DNA of 64,000 bases from positions 62,001 through 126,000 of the forward strand of contig NZ_LT578417.1 of assembly GCF_900088535.1 (NCBI RefSeq). Direction: 5' to 3'. The DNA is from Cyanobium sp. NIES-981 (GTDB lineage: Bacteria > Cyanobacteriota > Cyanobacteriia > PCC-6307 > Cyanobiaceae). Position numbers and translations under genes: made by a program. Positions 32,889-41,784 of the stretch are shown piece after piece. Each line of letters starts with the position of its first letter. The stretch's first letter is position 1. The notes under the pieces were generated by a model. The model made no database searches, had not been told where the DNA came from, and worked only from the letters and a program-made list of their open reading frames with translations.

Positions 32889-33929
32889 GTGGATGATCAC
32901 CCCTCCAGGCCCGTGCCGGCCAACCCGCCGCGGCTTTGGCGGCGGCGCGGCGCCATGGCGGCGCTGGCGGCAGCGACGGGCGGGCTGGCCCTGGCGGGGG
33001 TCGGGGCGCGGCGCTGGCTGGCGGACGGCCAGGGCCGCTGGAGCTGGGGTCCGTGGGGCGCGCCCCTGGCGCCGCCCCTGCCAGCCGATCCGGTGAGCTT
33101 CGGCGCGATGCAGCCCTTGCGCCTGCTGCGGCAGTTCGACTGGGGCCAGGTGGTGGTCGAGGGGGGCCGCCGCGTGCGCGAGTACACCCTCACGGCCGAC
33201 AGCATCGATCTGCCCCTCAATGAGGTGGTGACCACCACCGCCTGGGCCGTGAATGGGCAGGTGCCCGGGCCCACCCTGCGCTGCCGGGTGGGAGAGCGGC
33301 TGCGCGTGCGCTTCCGCAATGCCGATGGCACCTCCCACAGCCTCCACTTCCACGGCCGCCATCCGGCCGCCATGGACGGGGTGCGCCCCGTGCGCCATGG
33401 CCGCAGCGTGGTCTACGAATTCGAGGCCGATCCGGTGGGGATCCATCCCTACCACTGCCATGTGGAGCCGGTGACACGCCACGTGAGCAAGGGTCTGTAT
33501 GGCCTGCTGGTGGTGGATCCGCCCACCCCCAGACCCCCGGCGGATGAACTGGTGCTGGTGATGGGGGGATGGGATCTCCACAACCAGGGCCGCAACGACT
33601 ACTGCGCTTTCAATGGCATTCCCTTCGTCTACGACCGGCACCCGATCGCCATCTACCAGCACCAGCTGGTGCGCCTTTATCTGCTCAACATGGTGGAGTG
33701 GGCGGGTCCGCTCACCTTCCACCTGCACGCCAACAGCTTCCATCTCCAGCCGGTTGGGCTGCCCGCCAATCCGATGCAGATCACGGATGCGGTGACCATG
33801 GGGGTGGGGGAGCGCCACATCCTCGAGTTCCGATACCGATGGCCCGGGCGCTACATGTTCCATCCCCACCAGGACGAGGTGGCCTCTCAGGGGTTGATGG
33901 GCTTTTTCGATGTGATTCCGAGAGCGTGA
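32889..33929 (+). CDS. Two-domain multicopper oxidase-like cupredoxin protein
   Basis: A 346-residue protein from a GTG at 32889. A twin-arginine-like segment (PPRLWRRRGAMAALAAATGG) suggests Tat export. Copper-binding His are in domain 1: SLHFHGRH and HPYHCHVEPVTRHVSKGLYG, where the HCH...H pattern suits a type 1 site plus neighbouring His. In domain 2 they are FHLHANSFHL and FHPHQDEVASQGLMGFFDVI. It is shorter than laccases (three domains) and like nitrite-reductase-type two-domain enzymes. Metal or phenol oxidation is possible; substrate is unknown. Confidence 0.88.
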   Translation: MDDHPSRPVPANPPRLWRRRGAMAALAAATGGLALAGVGARRWLADGQGRWSWGPWGAPLAPPLPADPVSFGAMQPLRLLRQFDWGQVVVEGGRRVREYTLTADSIDLPLNEVVTTTAWAVNGQVPGPTLRCRVGERLRVRFRNADGTSHSLHFHGRHPAAMDGVRPVRHGRSVVYEFEADPVGIHPYHCHVEPVTRHVSKGLYGLLVVDPPTPRPPADELVLVMGGWDLHNQGRNDYCAFNGIPFVYDRHPIAIYQHQLVRLYLLNMVEWAGPLTFHLHANSFHLQPVGLPANPMQITDAVTMGVGERHILEFRYRWPGRYMFHPHQDEVASQGLMGFFDVIPRA

Positions 33930-33960
33930 TGGGATCGGACCCCAATGCGCAGCCAGGCAC

Positions 33961-35424
33961 CTAGAAGGAGAAGGTGGTTTTGAGCATGCCACCAACGGTG
34001 TCGTCAGCTCCGGTGTTTTCGATGTAGAAGAATGCGGGAGTCACGGCGATGGTGTCGGTGACCTGCCAGTTGTACCAGAGCTCATAGGCCAGGTTGTCAT
34101 TGCCGTCGCCGCCATCGATCCAGAGGCTGTTGCTGCAGGCGCCCACAGTGCCGCACTTGCCTCGCTCCTGAACGCCGACACTGCCGAGGGCCATGCCGAG
34201 GCTGTTGCCCTTGATGAAGACATCCTCCCAGGTGAGGCCCACCATCCAGCTCCAGGCCTCGTCGATGTTGCGGCGGTCGATGTCCGACCAGCCGAGTCCA
34301 GCGCTGATCGACGGTGCCCAGCCCGCCTGAAGCGGCTGCCAGTAACCGCTCACCGCCACGTTGTTGCTGGCCGCTGTGGGGAAGAGTTCGAAGGGATCCC
34401 AGTCGGCGTAGGTGTAGGCGATGGCGCCACCCCAGTTCTCACCGCTGTAGGTTCCCTGCGCCGTCAGGATGAAGTCGTCACCTGCGCCCAGCGTGGAGTC
34501 GGAGGCGGCACCAAGGTCGGACACGTAGGCGAGGCTGAAGGCCCATCCTTGTTTCTGCCATTGGAGCCCCACGCCGGCCCCCTGGTTCTTGTTGTACGTG
34601 GCCTGGGCGCCCGCGTAGTTGAAGATGTCCAGACCCATGTCCACTGGATAGGCTGTCGGCCAGAGCACGATGTCGTCCTGAGCCACGTTGGCCCCCACGG
34701 TGGCGGTGAGGTTCTCACCGATGGGGAACTGGTAGAAGAGGCGGTCGATGAAGACCGAGTTGGCGGAATCCTCTTCCCCGTAGCTGATCCCCAGGGCGGT
34801 GTTGCCGTTGCCGAACACCGCGTTGCCGAAGTTGCCGGCCCGCAGGGTGGTGCGCAGCAGGTCTTTCCTGGTGAAGCTGGTATCGACACTCAGCTGCAGG
34901 TCGTAGTTGGCGGTGAGGTTGTCGCCGAAGCCGGTGTTGCCGGCGCCGCCCAGCACCAGCGTGGCCTGGCCGCTGAGCTTGGTGGTGGTGGAGAACTCGC
35001 TGGCCTCCAGTTCCCCCACCTTGGCCTGGAGGCCGTCCACGCGGCCCTTGAGCACGGCGAGCTCCTTCTCGAACTCGGCCATCAGGCGCTTGAGCTCGTC
35101 GGTCACCTCGGTGACGCGGTCGAGGCAGGCGTTCAGAAGCGCAGCGGCTTCAAAACGGGTCATGGCCCGCTGGCCCTTGTAGGTGCCGTCGGGGTAGCCC
35201 GCCACGCAGCCGTAGCGCTCGATCAGGTTGGACAGTGCCTGGTAGGCCCAGCTGGTGGGCTGCACGTCCGAGAACTGGGAGATGCCGGTGACCTGCTCCT
35301 GGGAGGCGTAGTGGTTCACGCCCTCCAGGTTGGGTTCGGCAGCGTGGGCTGGTGCTGTGGCGGCCAAGGGCGCCAGCAGGCCGAGAGCTGCTGGCGTCAC
35401 CAGCAGGCGAGGGAGGAAAGGCAT
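33961..35424 (-). CDS. SLH-domain porin (cyanobacterial iron-uptake-porin type)
   Basis: From the ATG at 35424 (MPFLPRLLVTPAALGLLAPL) the protein has 487 residues; a longer in-frame start lacks signal properties. An S-layer-homology domain (about residues 45-105, FSDVQPTSWAYQALSNLIER and GYPDGTYKGQRAMTRFEAAA) is followed by a coiled coil (VTDELKRLMAEFEKELAVLK). A beta barrel then ends LKTTFSF. This is the standard architecture of the main cyanobacterial porins, where the SLH part contacts peptidoglycan. Iron preference is a family label, not evident here. Confidence 0.93.
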   Translation of the reverse strand: MPFLPRLLVTPAALGLLAPLAATAPAHAAEPNLEGVNHYASQEQVTGISQFSDVQPTSWAYQALSNLIERYGCVAGYPDGTYKGQRAMTRFEAAALLNACLDRVTEVTDELKRLMAEFEKELAVLKGRVDGLQAKVGELEASEFSTTTKLSGQATLVLGGAGNTGFGDNLTANYDLQLSVDTSFTRKDLLRTTLRAGNFGNAVFGNGNTALGISYGEEDSANSVFIDRLFYQFPIGENLTATVGANVAQDDIVLWPTAYPVDMGLDIFNYAGAQATYNKNQGAGVGLQWQKQGWAFSLAYVSDLGAASDSTLGAGDDFILTAQGTYSGENWGGAIAYTYADWDPFELFPTAASNNVAVSGYWQPLQAGWAPSISAGLGWSDIDRRNIDEAWSWMVGLTWEDVFIKGNSLGMALGSVGVQERGKCGTVGACSNSLWIDGGDGNDNLAYELWYNWQVTDTIAVTPAFFYIENTGADDTVGGMLKTTFSF

Positions 35425-35564
35425 GGGTGCGGGGAGCGCCTCAGGGGCGGCAGACAGAGGTTGGCGATTTCTGGAATGACAACGGTTCTCGCTATGGGCG
35501 TTGATCGGGTTTGCGTCCCGGTGGCGCCGGATTGGGGGCAGACCGGATGGAGTCGGACGCGCTC

Positions 35565-36315
35565 TCAGAGCTGGGCCCACTCCCGCGGCAGCGCATTGGC
35601 CACCTGAGCGAAGCCGTCACGGCCGCCGGGCTTGACCACGTAGGCGATGCCCTGGGGGGGGAGGGGTCGTCACCAGCGGGGTCACCTGCCTTGTTGTCAG
35701 GGCGACCAGATCATCGGTGTAGTCCTCATAGGGCAGAAAGTTCAGCCGGGAGTGTTTGTCGTCCACACGGCCGAAGGCGAGATTGGCCGTCTGCCAGGCC
35801 CGGCAGTACTCGCTGGTGATCACTGTGCTGTCGGTGATCCCCTTGTTCGTGAAGGCCGCTCCAATGTCTCGGGGTTCCTGGATGCTTTCCTTGCTCAGCT
35901 TTCGCTGGGTGGCGCAATCGCCGAGGCTCAGGTTCGGATCCACCTGGTCGGCATAGTCCCGCACTGTCATGGCGTGCCTGAAACAGATCACGTAACGACC
36001 AGAAAGCAGGGCGTTCAGCAGGGCTTTGGCGCCGAGCTTGTTCTGAAACTCACCATTGGCGTTCTCTCCGGGGGAGGGGGCTTCATCGGGGAGATTTGCA
36101 GGGATCGCAGCGCCGAAGCTGTGGGATGGGGCGAAGACGGGGGAAGCCAGCGAGGAAGGGGTCATGGCACAGACGCCGAGCCCGACCATGGCCGGAAGGC
36201 CTCGGGAGCGCAGCGCTCGAAACGTCGCGCGGCCGGGAAGCGGGAATCGCGGGGGATTGAGCACAGAGTTGCCACAACCTTCACAGCAGAAGCTACGGCT
36301 GCCATAGGGAGTCAC
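35565..36315 (-). pseudogene. Histidine-phosphatase-like protein with frameshift in a G8 run
   Basis: The frame from 36315 encodes a signal-like N-terminus and a phosphoglycerate-mutase-like domain with catalytic RHA in RYVICFRHAMTVRDYADQVD, then STVITSEYCRAWQTANLAFG. In the single frame it ends soon after PLVTTPPPPG at 35617. Skipping one base in the G8 run at 35654-35661 continues instead with PQGIAYVVKPGGRDGFAQVA and stops at 35565 (ending REWAQL). That end fits the domain better. This may be a sequencing slip, a true mutation or a phase-variable tract. Confidence 0.75.
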
Positions 36316-36616
36316 TGTGCATTTTCGGCCATCCTGCGGTGCCTTTTGCTACGAAGGACTGTCTTTCGATTGGCTGCTTACTTTTCCTATCCTAATCCTG
36401 TCATCACTTTTCTTTTGTCCAGGCTCCACCAGGGCTCCACGGGTTCCGCCAAGACATAGCTTTGGCCGAGCAGGTCTCTCCGTCAGGAGATGGTTCCTGT
36501 TGCGAACACTCCCGGAATCGCTTCCGCCTGAGCAGAGGCATGATCTGGCCGGTGTCTCGCCTTGGCGCCCCGCAGACCCCGGGCATCAGGCGGGGGAGGA
36601 TGGGCGGCAGGGCGCT
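36316..36616. other. Gene-free spacer, partly AT-richer
   Basis: About 300 bases between the histidine phosphatase and the COG0523 GTPase. Bases 36345-36420 are unusually T-rich for this genome (CTTACTTTTCCTATCC-like) and could carry the phosphatase promoter on the minus strand. Small frames on both strands lack family-like content. No hairpin terminator was seen. Confidence 0.45.
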
Positions 36617-37810
36617 TCAGCCGAAGCCCTTGCCGGCGTCCTTGGCCACGCAGGCCTGGAGCTGGCGGCGCAGCTGGGCGTGGTCGAGATCCTTGCCGAT
36701 CAGCACGATCTGGTTCTTGCGGGCTTCACTGGGCCAGTCGGAATCGTCGATCGAGAAGCGCTTGCCGGCCAGATGGAACACATGCCGTCGTTCGCTCTCG
36801 TTGAACCAGAGGATGCCCTTGGCGCGAAACACCCCGGCCGGCAGCTGGTTGTCGAGAAAGTTCTGGAACTTGCGCAGCGCGAAGGGACCCTCGCTCTCGA
36901 ACGACAGGGACGTGAAACCCTCAATCGCGGCATGGTCGGCAGCAGCGCCGTCGTGATGATGGTGACCGGCCTGATCGTGATGCCCATGCCCATGCCCATG
37001 CCCATGGTCATGGGCGCAGTGGCCGTGGTCGTGATCGCAGGCGCTGTGGTCTGCAGTGTCATGCTCATGGTCATGGGCCGGAACTGACGACTGCTCGGCC
37101 ACCACCCGGTCGCTTTCGAACAGGCCCACGCTCAGCAGCAGCGGCAGGGGCACCTCGCCCTTGACGGAGCGCAGGATGCGGGCGTCGGTCTTGATCTGGC
37201 GCAGTTCGTGTTCCAGATCGGCCAGGCGCTGGTCATCGACCAGATCGCACTTGTTCAGCAGGATCATGTCGCTGTACACCACCTGGGCCCGGGCCACCTC
37301 CCCTTCCAGGATCTCGGGGCCGAAGTTCTCGGCATCCACCAGGGTGATGATCGAATCGAGCCGGGTGGTCTCGCGCAGGTCGCTGCCCAGGAAGGTCATC
37401 GCCACCGGCAGCGGGTCGGCCAGCCCGGTGGTTTCCACCACCAGATAGTCCACCGGATCCGGCCGCTCCAGGATGCGGTACACCGCATCCAGCAGCTCGC
37501 CGTTGATCGAGCAGCAGATGCAGCCGTTGCTCAGTTCCACCATGTCGTCGCCGGTGGCCACGACCAGGTCGTTGTCGATGCCGATCTCGCCGAACTCATT
37601 GACCAGCACGGCGGTCTTGAGGCCCTGCTGATTGCTGAGGATGTGGTTGAGCAGCGTGGTCTTGCCGGCTCCCAGGAAGCCGGTGAGGATGGTCACCGGC
37701 AGTCCGGCGGGAGCCGTGCCCGGACTCGTGGCAGTGGCGCTCCCGGTGGTGCTGCCAGCGGCGCTGCCAGTGGTGCTGCTGGGCTTGGCGTTGGTGGTGG
37801 GGGTCGGCAT
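36617..37810 (-). CDS. COG0523 (CobW/ZNG1-type) metal-chaperone GTPase
   Basis: A 397-residue protein. A Thr/Ser/Ala-rich leader of about 35 residues precedes the GTPase domain with Walker A GFLGAGKTT (44-52), the metal-binding CICC (97-100), VETTGLADPLP and the NKCD guanine-specificity motif. A long His/Asp loop (about residues 245-290, HDHGHGHGHGHHDQ-like) separates it from the C-terminal CobW_C domain (RKNQIVLIGKDLDHAQL). The GCxCC-type motif plus His loop and closeness to Zur point to the zinc-linked subgroup, which delivers Zn to client proteins. Tail of a seven-gene minus-strand run. Confidence 0.9.
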   Translation of the reverse strand: MPTPTTNAKPSSTTGSAAGSTTGSATATSPGTAPAGLPVTILTGFLGAGKTTLLNHILSNQQGLKTAVLVNEFGEIGIDNDLVVATGDDMVELSNGCICCSINGELLDAVYRILERPDPVDYLVVETTGLADPLPVAMTFLGSDLRETTRLDSIITLVDAENFGPEILEGEVARAQVVYSDMILLNKCDLVDDQRLADLEHELRQIKTDARILRSVKGEVPLPLLLSVGLFESDRVVAEQSSVPAHDHEHDTADHSACDHDHGHCAHDHGHGHGHGHHDQAGHHHHDGAAADHAAIEGFTSLSFESEGPFALRKFQNFLDNQLPAGVFRAKGILWFNESERRHVFHLAGKRFSIDDSDWPSEARKNQIVLIGKDLDHAQLRRQLQACVAKDAGKGFG

Positions 37811-37834
37811 GGATCAGGGGAAGGGCGGGGGCGC

Positions 37835-38296
37835 TCAGAGGCTGAATTCAGCGATGCCGCCACCGATCAGCACATCGCGGTAGGTGTTGTCGGAATTCTT
37901 CCAGCGCCCGAAGGCATTGGGATTGAAGTACAGGTGCACGAACCGCTGGCCAGGCTCGGGGCTCGGCTCAGCGTTGCGGTAGCCCGGTGTGCCGGCGGGC
38001 AGCCAGTTGCGGTAGCGGGCGCGTTCCCCGGACGACCAGCTGAAGCGGCCGGTGCGGTTGTTGCGCTGGAGGCCGATCCACAGCCCGCATTCATCGGCGG
38101 CGATGGGCGAGAAGCGCCTCGTGAGGAAGCGGTTCTCCTTGCGGTTGTTCACCGTGGCGAGATCGCCACCGAGCTGGCGGGCTCTCTGGCGCGCTTTCTT
38201 CCAGCTGAGAGGACCCTCCAGCAGCACATAGGCGCTGCTCTTGCGGGTGAACACCTGGTAGCCGAGACCGGTGAGCCGGTCGACAACCTCGCTCAT
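37835..38296 (-). CDS. C-type-lectin-fold protein
   Basis: A 153-residue protein without a signal peptide. SSAYVLLEGPLSWKKARQRA, GGDLATVNNRKENRFLTRRF, GLWIGLQRNNRTGRFSWSSG, YRNWLPAGTPGYRN and RFVHLYF match the C-type lectin core: the alpha-helical SWxxA motif, LATVNN, LWIGL and the W-x-x-G/NW strand. The canonical Ca2+/sugar motifs (EPN/QPD, WND) are replaced, so carbohydrate binding is uncertain. The disulfide Cys of extracellular lectins are lacking, consistent with a cytosolic protein. It lies between Zur and the COG0523 GTPase. Confidence 0.78.
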   Translation of the reverse strand: MSEVVDRLTGLGYQVFTRKSSAYVLLEGPLSWKKARQRARQLGGDLATVNNRKENRFLTRRFSPIAADECGLWIGLQRNNRTGRFSWSSGERARYRNWLPAGTPGYRNAEPSPEPGQRFVHLYFNPNAFGRWKNSDNTYRDVLIGGGIAEFSL

Positions 38297-38327
38297 GCGG
38301 CGACGCTCATGCTGCTGGGCCTGAAAC

Positions 38328-38753
38328 CTACGACGACCTGCCCCTCACGTCAGGAGGGGAGGGGTAGCCCTGCCGCTGCTGACAGGCCTGGCACAGGCCG
38401 AAGAACTCCAGCGTATGGAACAGGGGCAGGAACCCCCCCATGTCGCCCCGGGGCAGCTCCAGGCCATGCACCGGGCAGTGGGCCAGCCGCTGGGTCTGGC
38501 CGCAGTCCACGCAGGTGAGGTGGTGGTCGTCGCGTTCGGTGGGGGCGAACAGGGCTTCGCCGCTGGGCAGGTGGCGGCAGCGCACCAGGCCCCACTGCTG
38601 CAGCTGCCGCAGGTGGCGGTAGACCGTGGCCAGCCCCATCGGTGCGTCGCCCGCCCGCAGCAGGGCGTGCAGATCCTGGCCGGACAGCTCCTCGCTGGCC
38701 TGGCGCAACGTGTCCAGCAACCGGGTCTGCCTGGCGTTGAGCTTGGGCCCCAC
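38328..38753 (-). CDS. zur: Fur-family regulator, probable Zur
   Basis: A 141-residue protein. The winged helix contains LNARQTRLLDTLRQASEELS and MGLATVYRHLRQLQQWGLV. The dimer domain has TERDDHHLTCVDCG and C-terminal CQAC, giving structural zinc pairs C81/C84 and C121/C124. GEALFAPTERDDHHLTC is like cyanobacterial Zur (FurB) rather than Fur. The surrounding COG0523 GTPase, permease and ZnuABC genes support zinc sensing. The likely operator is the palindrome at 43028. Confidence 0.82.
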   Translation of the reverse strand: MGPKLNARQTRLLDTLRQASEELSGQDLHALLRAGDAPMGLATVYRHLRQLQQWGLVRCRHLPSGEALFAPTERDDHHLTCVDCGQTQRLAHCPVHGLELPRGDMGGFLPLFHTLEFFGLCQACQQRQGYPSPPDVRGRSS

Positions 38754-38777
38754 AGCTCTGTGATCAGTGGGGCCGTT

Positions 38778-40142
38778 CTAGCCCGCAGGCAGCCAGTGCA
38801 CCTGGCTCACCGCCCGGGCCAGGGATCGCAGCTCGAGGCTGACCGCATCGATCAGTACGGGCTGGGCCGGGGCAGGTCGTGCGTCGATCGCCCCCAGCGG
38901 GCGCAGGGCCACCAGCAGCTGCTCGCTGCTCGGGTCGTAGTGCAGGCCGGTGCCGGGTTCCAGTTCCCAGCCGTCCAGCCGGCGGCGAGCCAGCGTCCTG
39001 CCGCGGCGGTCGAGCACCAGCATCGAGAGCTCGGGGGCGCCCCGGCCCTCCACCAGCAGGGCCCAGACCCGTTCGCCGCCACGGCTGCAGGCGCTGGCCA
39101 CCACCGCCTGGGTGCCGAGCCACAGCTGCTGCGGGGCCCGGCCCGGCTCCACCAGCTCGAGGGAGCGGCGGAAATCCGGCCAGTGCCGCAGCAGCACCGC
39201 CCGGCCCGCCTGGGGGCAGAAGCTGCTCAGATCGCGGCTGCCGGGCAGGGTCTGGCGGCGGGGCTGGCGCGGCGGCAGGGTCTCGAGGTGGAGGCCGTCG
39301 GGATCCGGCACCACCACCGAGCCGCCCCCGGGCAGCAGCAGCATCGGGCCGCTGGCCTGCCACGGCAGCCGGCTGCCCTGCCCCTGGGGCCGGCCGTCGC
39401 TGCGGGGGCGTACCAGCATGGCGGTGCTGCCGGCTTCCTCCAGGCTGCCGCTCTGCACCAGCAGCTCACCGCGGCGGTTGCTGCTCAGGTGGGCGAAGGT
39501 CACGGCCGCGGGGCCGAGCGGTTGGGGGGGGGCGATCTGGATCGCCCCCAGACCCCGCGCCAGCGGGGCCAGATTGCGCTGGCGCAGGCCGATGGTCCAC
39601 AGCCGCAGCTGCCCCGAGGGGTCGCGGCTGGCGGCGGCCACCCCGGATCCATCGCCCAGGGGCACGGCCACGGGGATGGCGGGCCACACCGGGCTGATCG
39701 GCCTCCAGCGGCCATCGTGATCCCGGATCTGCAGCTGCTCTCCGCCGGTTTGGCTCACCACCGCCAGCAGCCGCGGCCGCGGATCCCAGAGCCAGCGGCT
39801 GGCTGCCAGCGCCAGGCCGCGGCGATCCTTCCCCGCCAGGTCGAGCTGCAGCGGCTGCCGCAGGGTCTGGCCTTCGGCGAGGCTGAGCAGCAGGCTGTCG
39901 CCGCTGCCCAGCCAGCGGTGCGCCAGCGGCGGATCGAGGCGGCTGCCGCTCTGGAGGCTGGCCGGATCCATCGGCCGGCTGAAGCGCGCCTGCAGGGCGG
40001 CGGGCCCCGAACTGGCCGGCGCGTTGCCGAGCCCCTCCAGCCGCGGCGGCAGCCGCAGCAGCAGCTGCTGCTGGATCACCGCCAGCACGGCCGGTACGGC
40101 CAGCACCGCCAGCAGCGGCCGGTGGAGGGGGGCACCCGGCAT
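38778..40142 (-). CDS. Exported conserved hypothetical protein, possibly beta-propeller
   Basis: A 454-residue protein whose ATG overlaps the upstream stop by one base. An N-terminal membrane anchor (PLLAVLAVPAVLAVIQQQLL) is followed by an Ig-like segment (LQARFSRPMDPASLQSGSRL). About 350 residues of repeated beta-rich segments follow, such as RPRLLAVVSQTGGEQLQIRD and RGELLVQSGSLEEAGSTAML, whose spacing suggests a propeller. I recognise no catalytic motif. It is the last of four coupled genes with the permease and TIGR03943 protein. Confidence 0.72.
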   Translation of the reverse strand: MPGAPLHRPLLAVLAVPAVLAVIQQQLLLRLPPRLEGLGNAPASSGPAALQARFSRPMDPASLQSGSRLDPPLAHRWLGSGDSLLLSLAEGQTLRQPLQLDLAGKDRRGLALAASRWLWDPRPRLLAVVSQTGGEQLQIRDHDGRWRPISPVWPAIPVAVPLGDGSGVAAASRDPSGQLRLWTIGLRQRNLAPLARGLGAIQIAPPQPLGPAAVTFAHLSSNRRGELLVQSGSLEEAGSTAMLVRPRSDGRPQGQGSRLPWQASGPMLLLPGGGSVVVPDPDGLHLETLPPRQPRRQTLPGSRDLSSFCPQAGRAVLLRHWPDFRRSLELVEPGRAPQQLWLGTQAVVASACSRGGERVWALLVEGRGAPELSMLVLDRRGRTLARRRLDGWELEPGTGLHYDPSSEQLLVALRPLGAIDARPAPAQPVLIDAVSLELRSLARAVSQVHWLPAG

Positions 40143-40810
40143 TAGGGCTCCAGCGGCCGGGCCGGCCGGGGAATCGGGCGGATCCGCTGCGGCACCACCA
40201 CGAGCCGGCCTGAGTCCGCCGCCATCGTGCCCTCGATCGCCAGCCACTGGTCAGCTTCGGGCAGGGGCTGGTCCGCCGGCCAGCGCACCGGCAGGCCCAC
40301 CGGGGTGGCATCCGCGAGGCAGCAGCGCACCAGCAGGCGGGCGAGCTGGGGCGCCTCGCCGGGCACCGGCAGCACGAAGCCGCTGATCCGGGCGGGATCA
40401 CCGGCGAACAGGGCCGGATCGGGCTGGCTGCGCAGCAGGCGCACCCAGTCGGTGAGGCTGCGCTGGGCCGGCGGCAGCACGAAGCTCAGCTCCGCCTCGG
40501 CCGTTTCATCGCTCGGCCGCTGGCTGGCCAGATCGGCGAAGGAGGGGTTGGGGGGCAGCAGCAGCAGCAGGGCGGCCATGGCGGCGGTGAGCAGGTCGCG
40601 CCAGGCCGTGCCGCGCTCGGGCCGCTCCGGGCCTCCGACCAGCCGCAGCAGGGCCAGGGCCAGCAGCAGCAGCCCGGCGCCCCACACCAGCGGATGGAAG
40701 GCTTCGCGCAGCAGCAGATCCAGCCGCCCATCGGCAGCGCTGCGCAGCATCACCGCGGCCCAGAGGGCGAGGGGCAGCGATGGCAGCAGGCGGCCGGTGA
40801 ACCTCCCCAT
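40142..40810 (-). CDS. TIGR03943/DUF1980-type membrane protein
   Basis: A 222-residue protein, start ATG at 40810, starting MGRFTGRLLPSLPLALWAAV. Two or three N-terminal membrane helices are followed by an exported domain (SLTDWVRLLRSQPDPALFAG, ISGFVLPVPGEAPQLARLLV, RCCLADATPVGLPV). The RCC-AD-x-x-P-x-G block is characteristic of TIGR03943 proteins, which are paired with DUF318 permeases in many bacteria. The start overlaps the permease stop. The pair is thought to move metal or metal complexes, without a proven substrate. Confidence 0.85.
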   Translation of the reverse strand: MGRFTGRLLPSLPLALWAAVMLRSAADGRLDLLLREAFHPLVWGAGLLLLALALLRLVGGPERPERGTAWRDLLTAAMAALLLLLPPNPSFADLASQRPSDETAEAELSFVLPPAQRSLTDWVRLLRSQPDPALFAGDPARISGFVLPVPGEAPQLARLLVRCCLADATPVGLPVRWPADQPLPEADQWLAIEGTMAADSGRLVVVPQRIRPIPRPARPLEP

Positions 40811-41784
40811 CACAGCCTCCAGAGGTTGATCCACTGGCCGATCAGCAGCACCAGCAGGCTGGCTCCCGCCGCCGTGAGCATCAGGCCCCGGGGCCGGAAC
40901 AGCAGCCCCAGCAGGCCGATCAGCTTGAGGTCGATCACCGGGCCCAGCAGCAGGAAAGCCAGCAGCGCGCCTGGGGTCACCTGCGCCGCGAAACCGAGGG
41001 CGAGGAAGGCATCCACGCTGGAGCACACCGACACCACCAGGCTGAGCACCATCAGCGCCAGGATCGACAGGGTGGGCGCCCCCCCCACCGCCAGCAGCCA
41101 CTGCAGCGGCAGCAGGCTCTGCACCAGGGCGGCGATGGCGCAGCCCATCACCAGCAGCAGGGCCAGGTCGGTGAACTCCCTGCTGCCGTGCCGCAGCACC
41201 GTGGCCCAGCTAGGGCGCTGCACGGGATCCGGCGGTGCCATCGGCGCCGTGAGGCCCACCAGGCCGGTGCGCCGCTCCAGCAGGCTCACCTGGCTCAGGG
41301 GCTGGTTGAGGCGCCGTTCCTCCAGCAGGTCGGCGCGGAAGAGCTCCGCCTCCGGCAGCTGGCGCAGCAGCAGGGCCAGCCCCAGGGCCAGCACCACCGC
41401 CCCGAGGGGCCGGGCCAGCAGCATCCAGGGCTGGTCGGGAAAGGCCGCCCAGGTGCTGGCCAGCACGATCGGATTCAGCACCGGCGCGGCGAACAGGAAT
41501 CCCAGGCCCGTGCCCACCGGCGCACCGCCCACCAGCAACCGCCGCGCCACCGGCACGTTGCCGCACTCACAGGCCGGCAGCGCAAAGCCCAGGGCCGCTC
41601 CGGCGAGCGGCCCCCAGAGCGGGTGGGAGGGCAGCTTCCGCAGCCAGCGCCCTCCGGGCGCGAAGCGCCGCGCCAGCGAAGCGATCGCCACGCCGATCAG
41701 CAGGAAGGGCAGGGCCTCCAGCAGCAGCCCCTGGAACAGGGCCCAGGCGGTGGCCAGGCGGGTGAGGCTCAAGGCTGGAACCAC
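40810..41784 (-). CDS. DUF318/ArsP-type permease
   Basis: A 324-residue membrane protein of about eight helices. The signature blocks are ALPACECGNVPVARRLLVGGAP and GLGFLFAAPVLNPIVL in the first half, and VSVCSSVDAFLALGFAAQ and LLLGPVIDLKLIGLL in the second. The CECG and CSSVDAF cysteine motifs define the permease family that includes ArsP and Zn-regulated members. Placement between QueD-like and TIGR03943 genes and near zur points to a metal-related role, probably zinc, by context only. Confidence 0.87.
   Translation of the reverse strand: MVPALSLTRLATAWALFQGLLLEALPFLLIGVAIASLARRFAPGGRWLRKLPSHPLWGPLAGAALGFALPACECGNVPVARRLLVGGAPVGTGLGFLFAAPVLNPIVLASTWAAFPDQPWMLLARPLGAVVLALGLALLLRQLPEAELFRADLLEERRLNQPLSQVSLLERRTGLVGLTAPMAPPDPVQRPSWATVLRHGSREFTDLALLLVMGCAIAALVQSLLPLQWLLAVGGAPTLSILALMVLSLVVSVCSSVDAFLALGFAAQVTPGALLAFLLLGPVIDLKLIGLLGLLFRPRGLMLTAAGASLLVLLIGQWINLWRL

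Noticed and set aside
36960-37030. Short CCCATG-type tandem repeat
   Set aside because: It simply encodes the His-Gly loop of the COG0523 GTPase.
38415-40145. 576-residue forward frame
   Set aside because: Antisense to zur and the exported hypothetical gene; no start context or family content.
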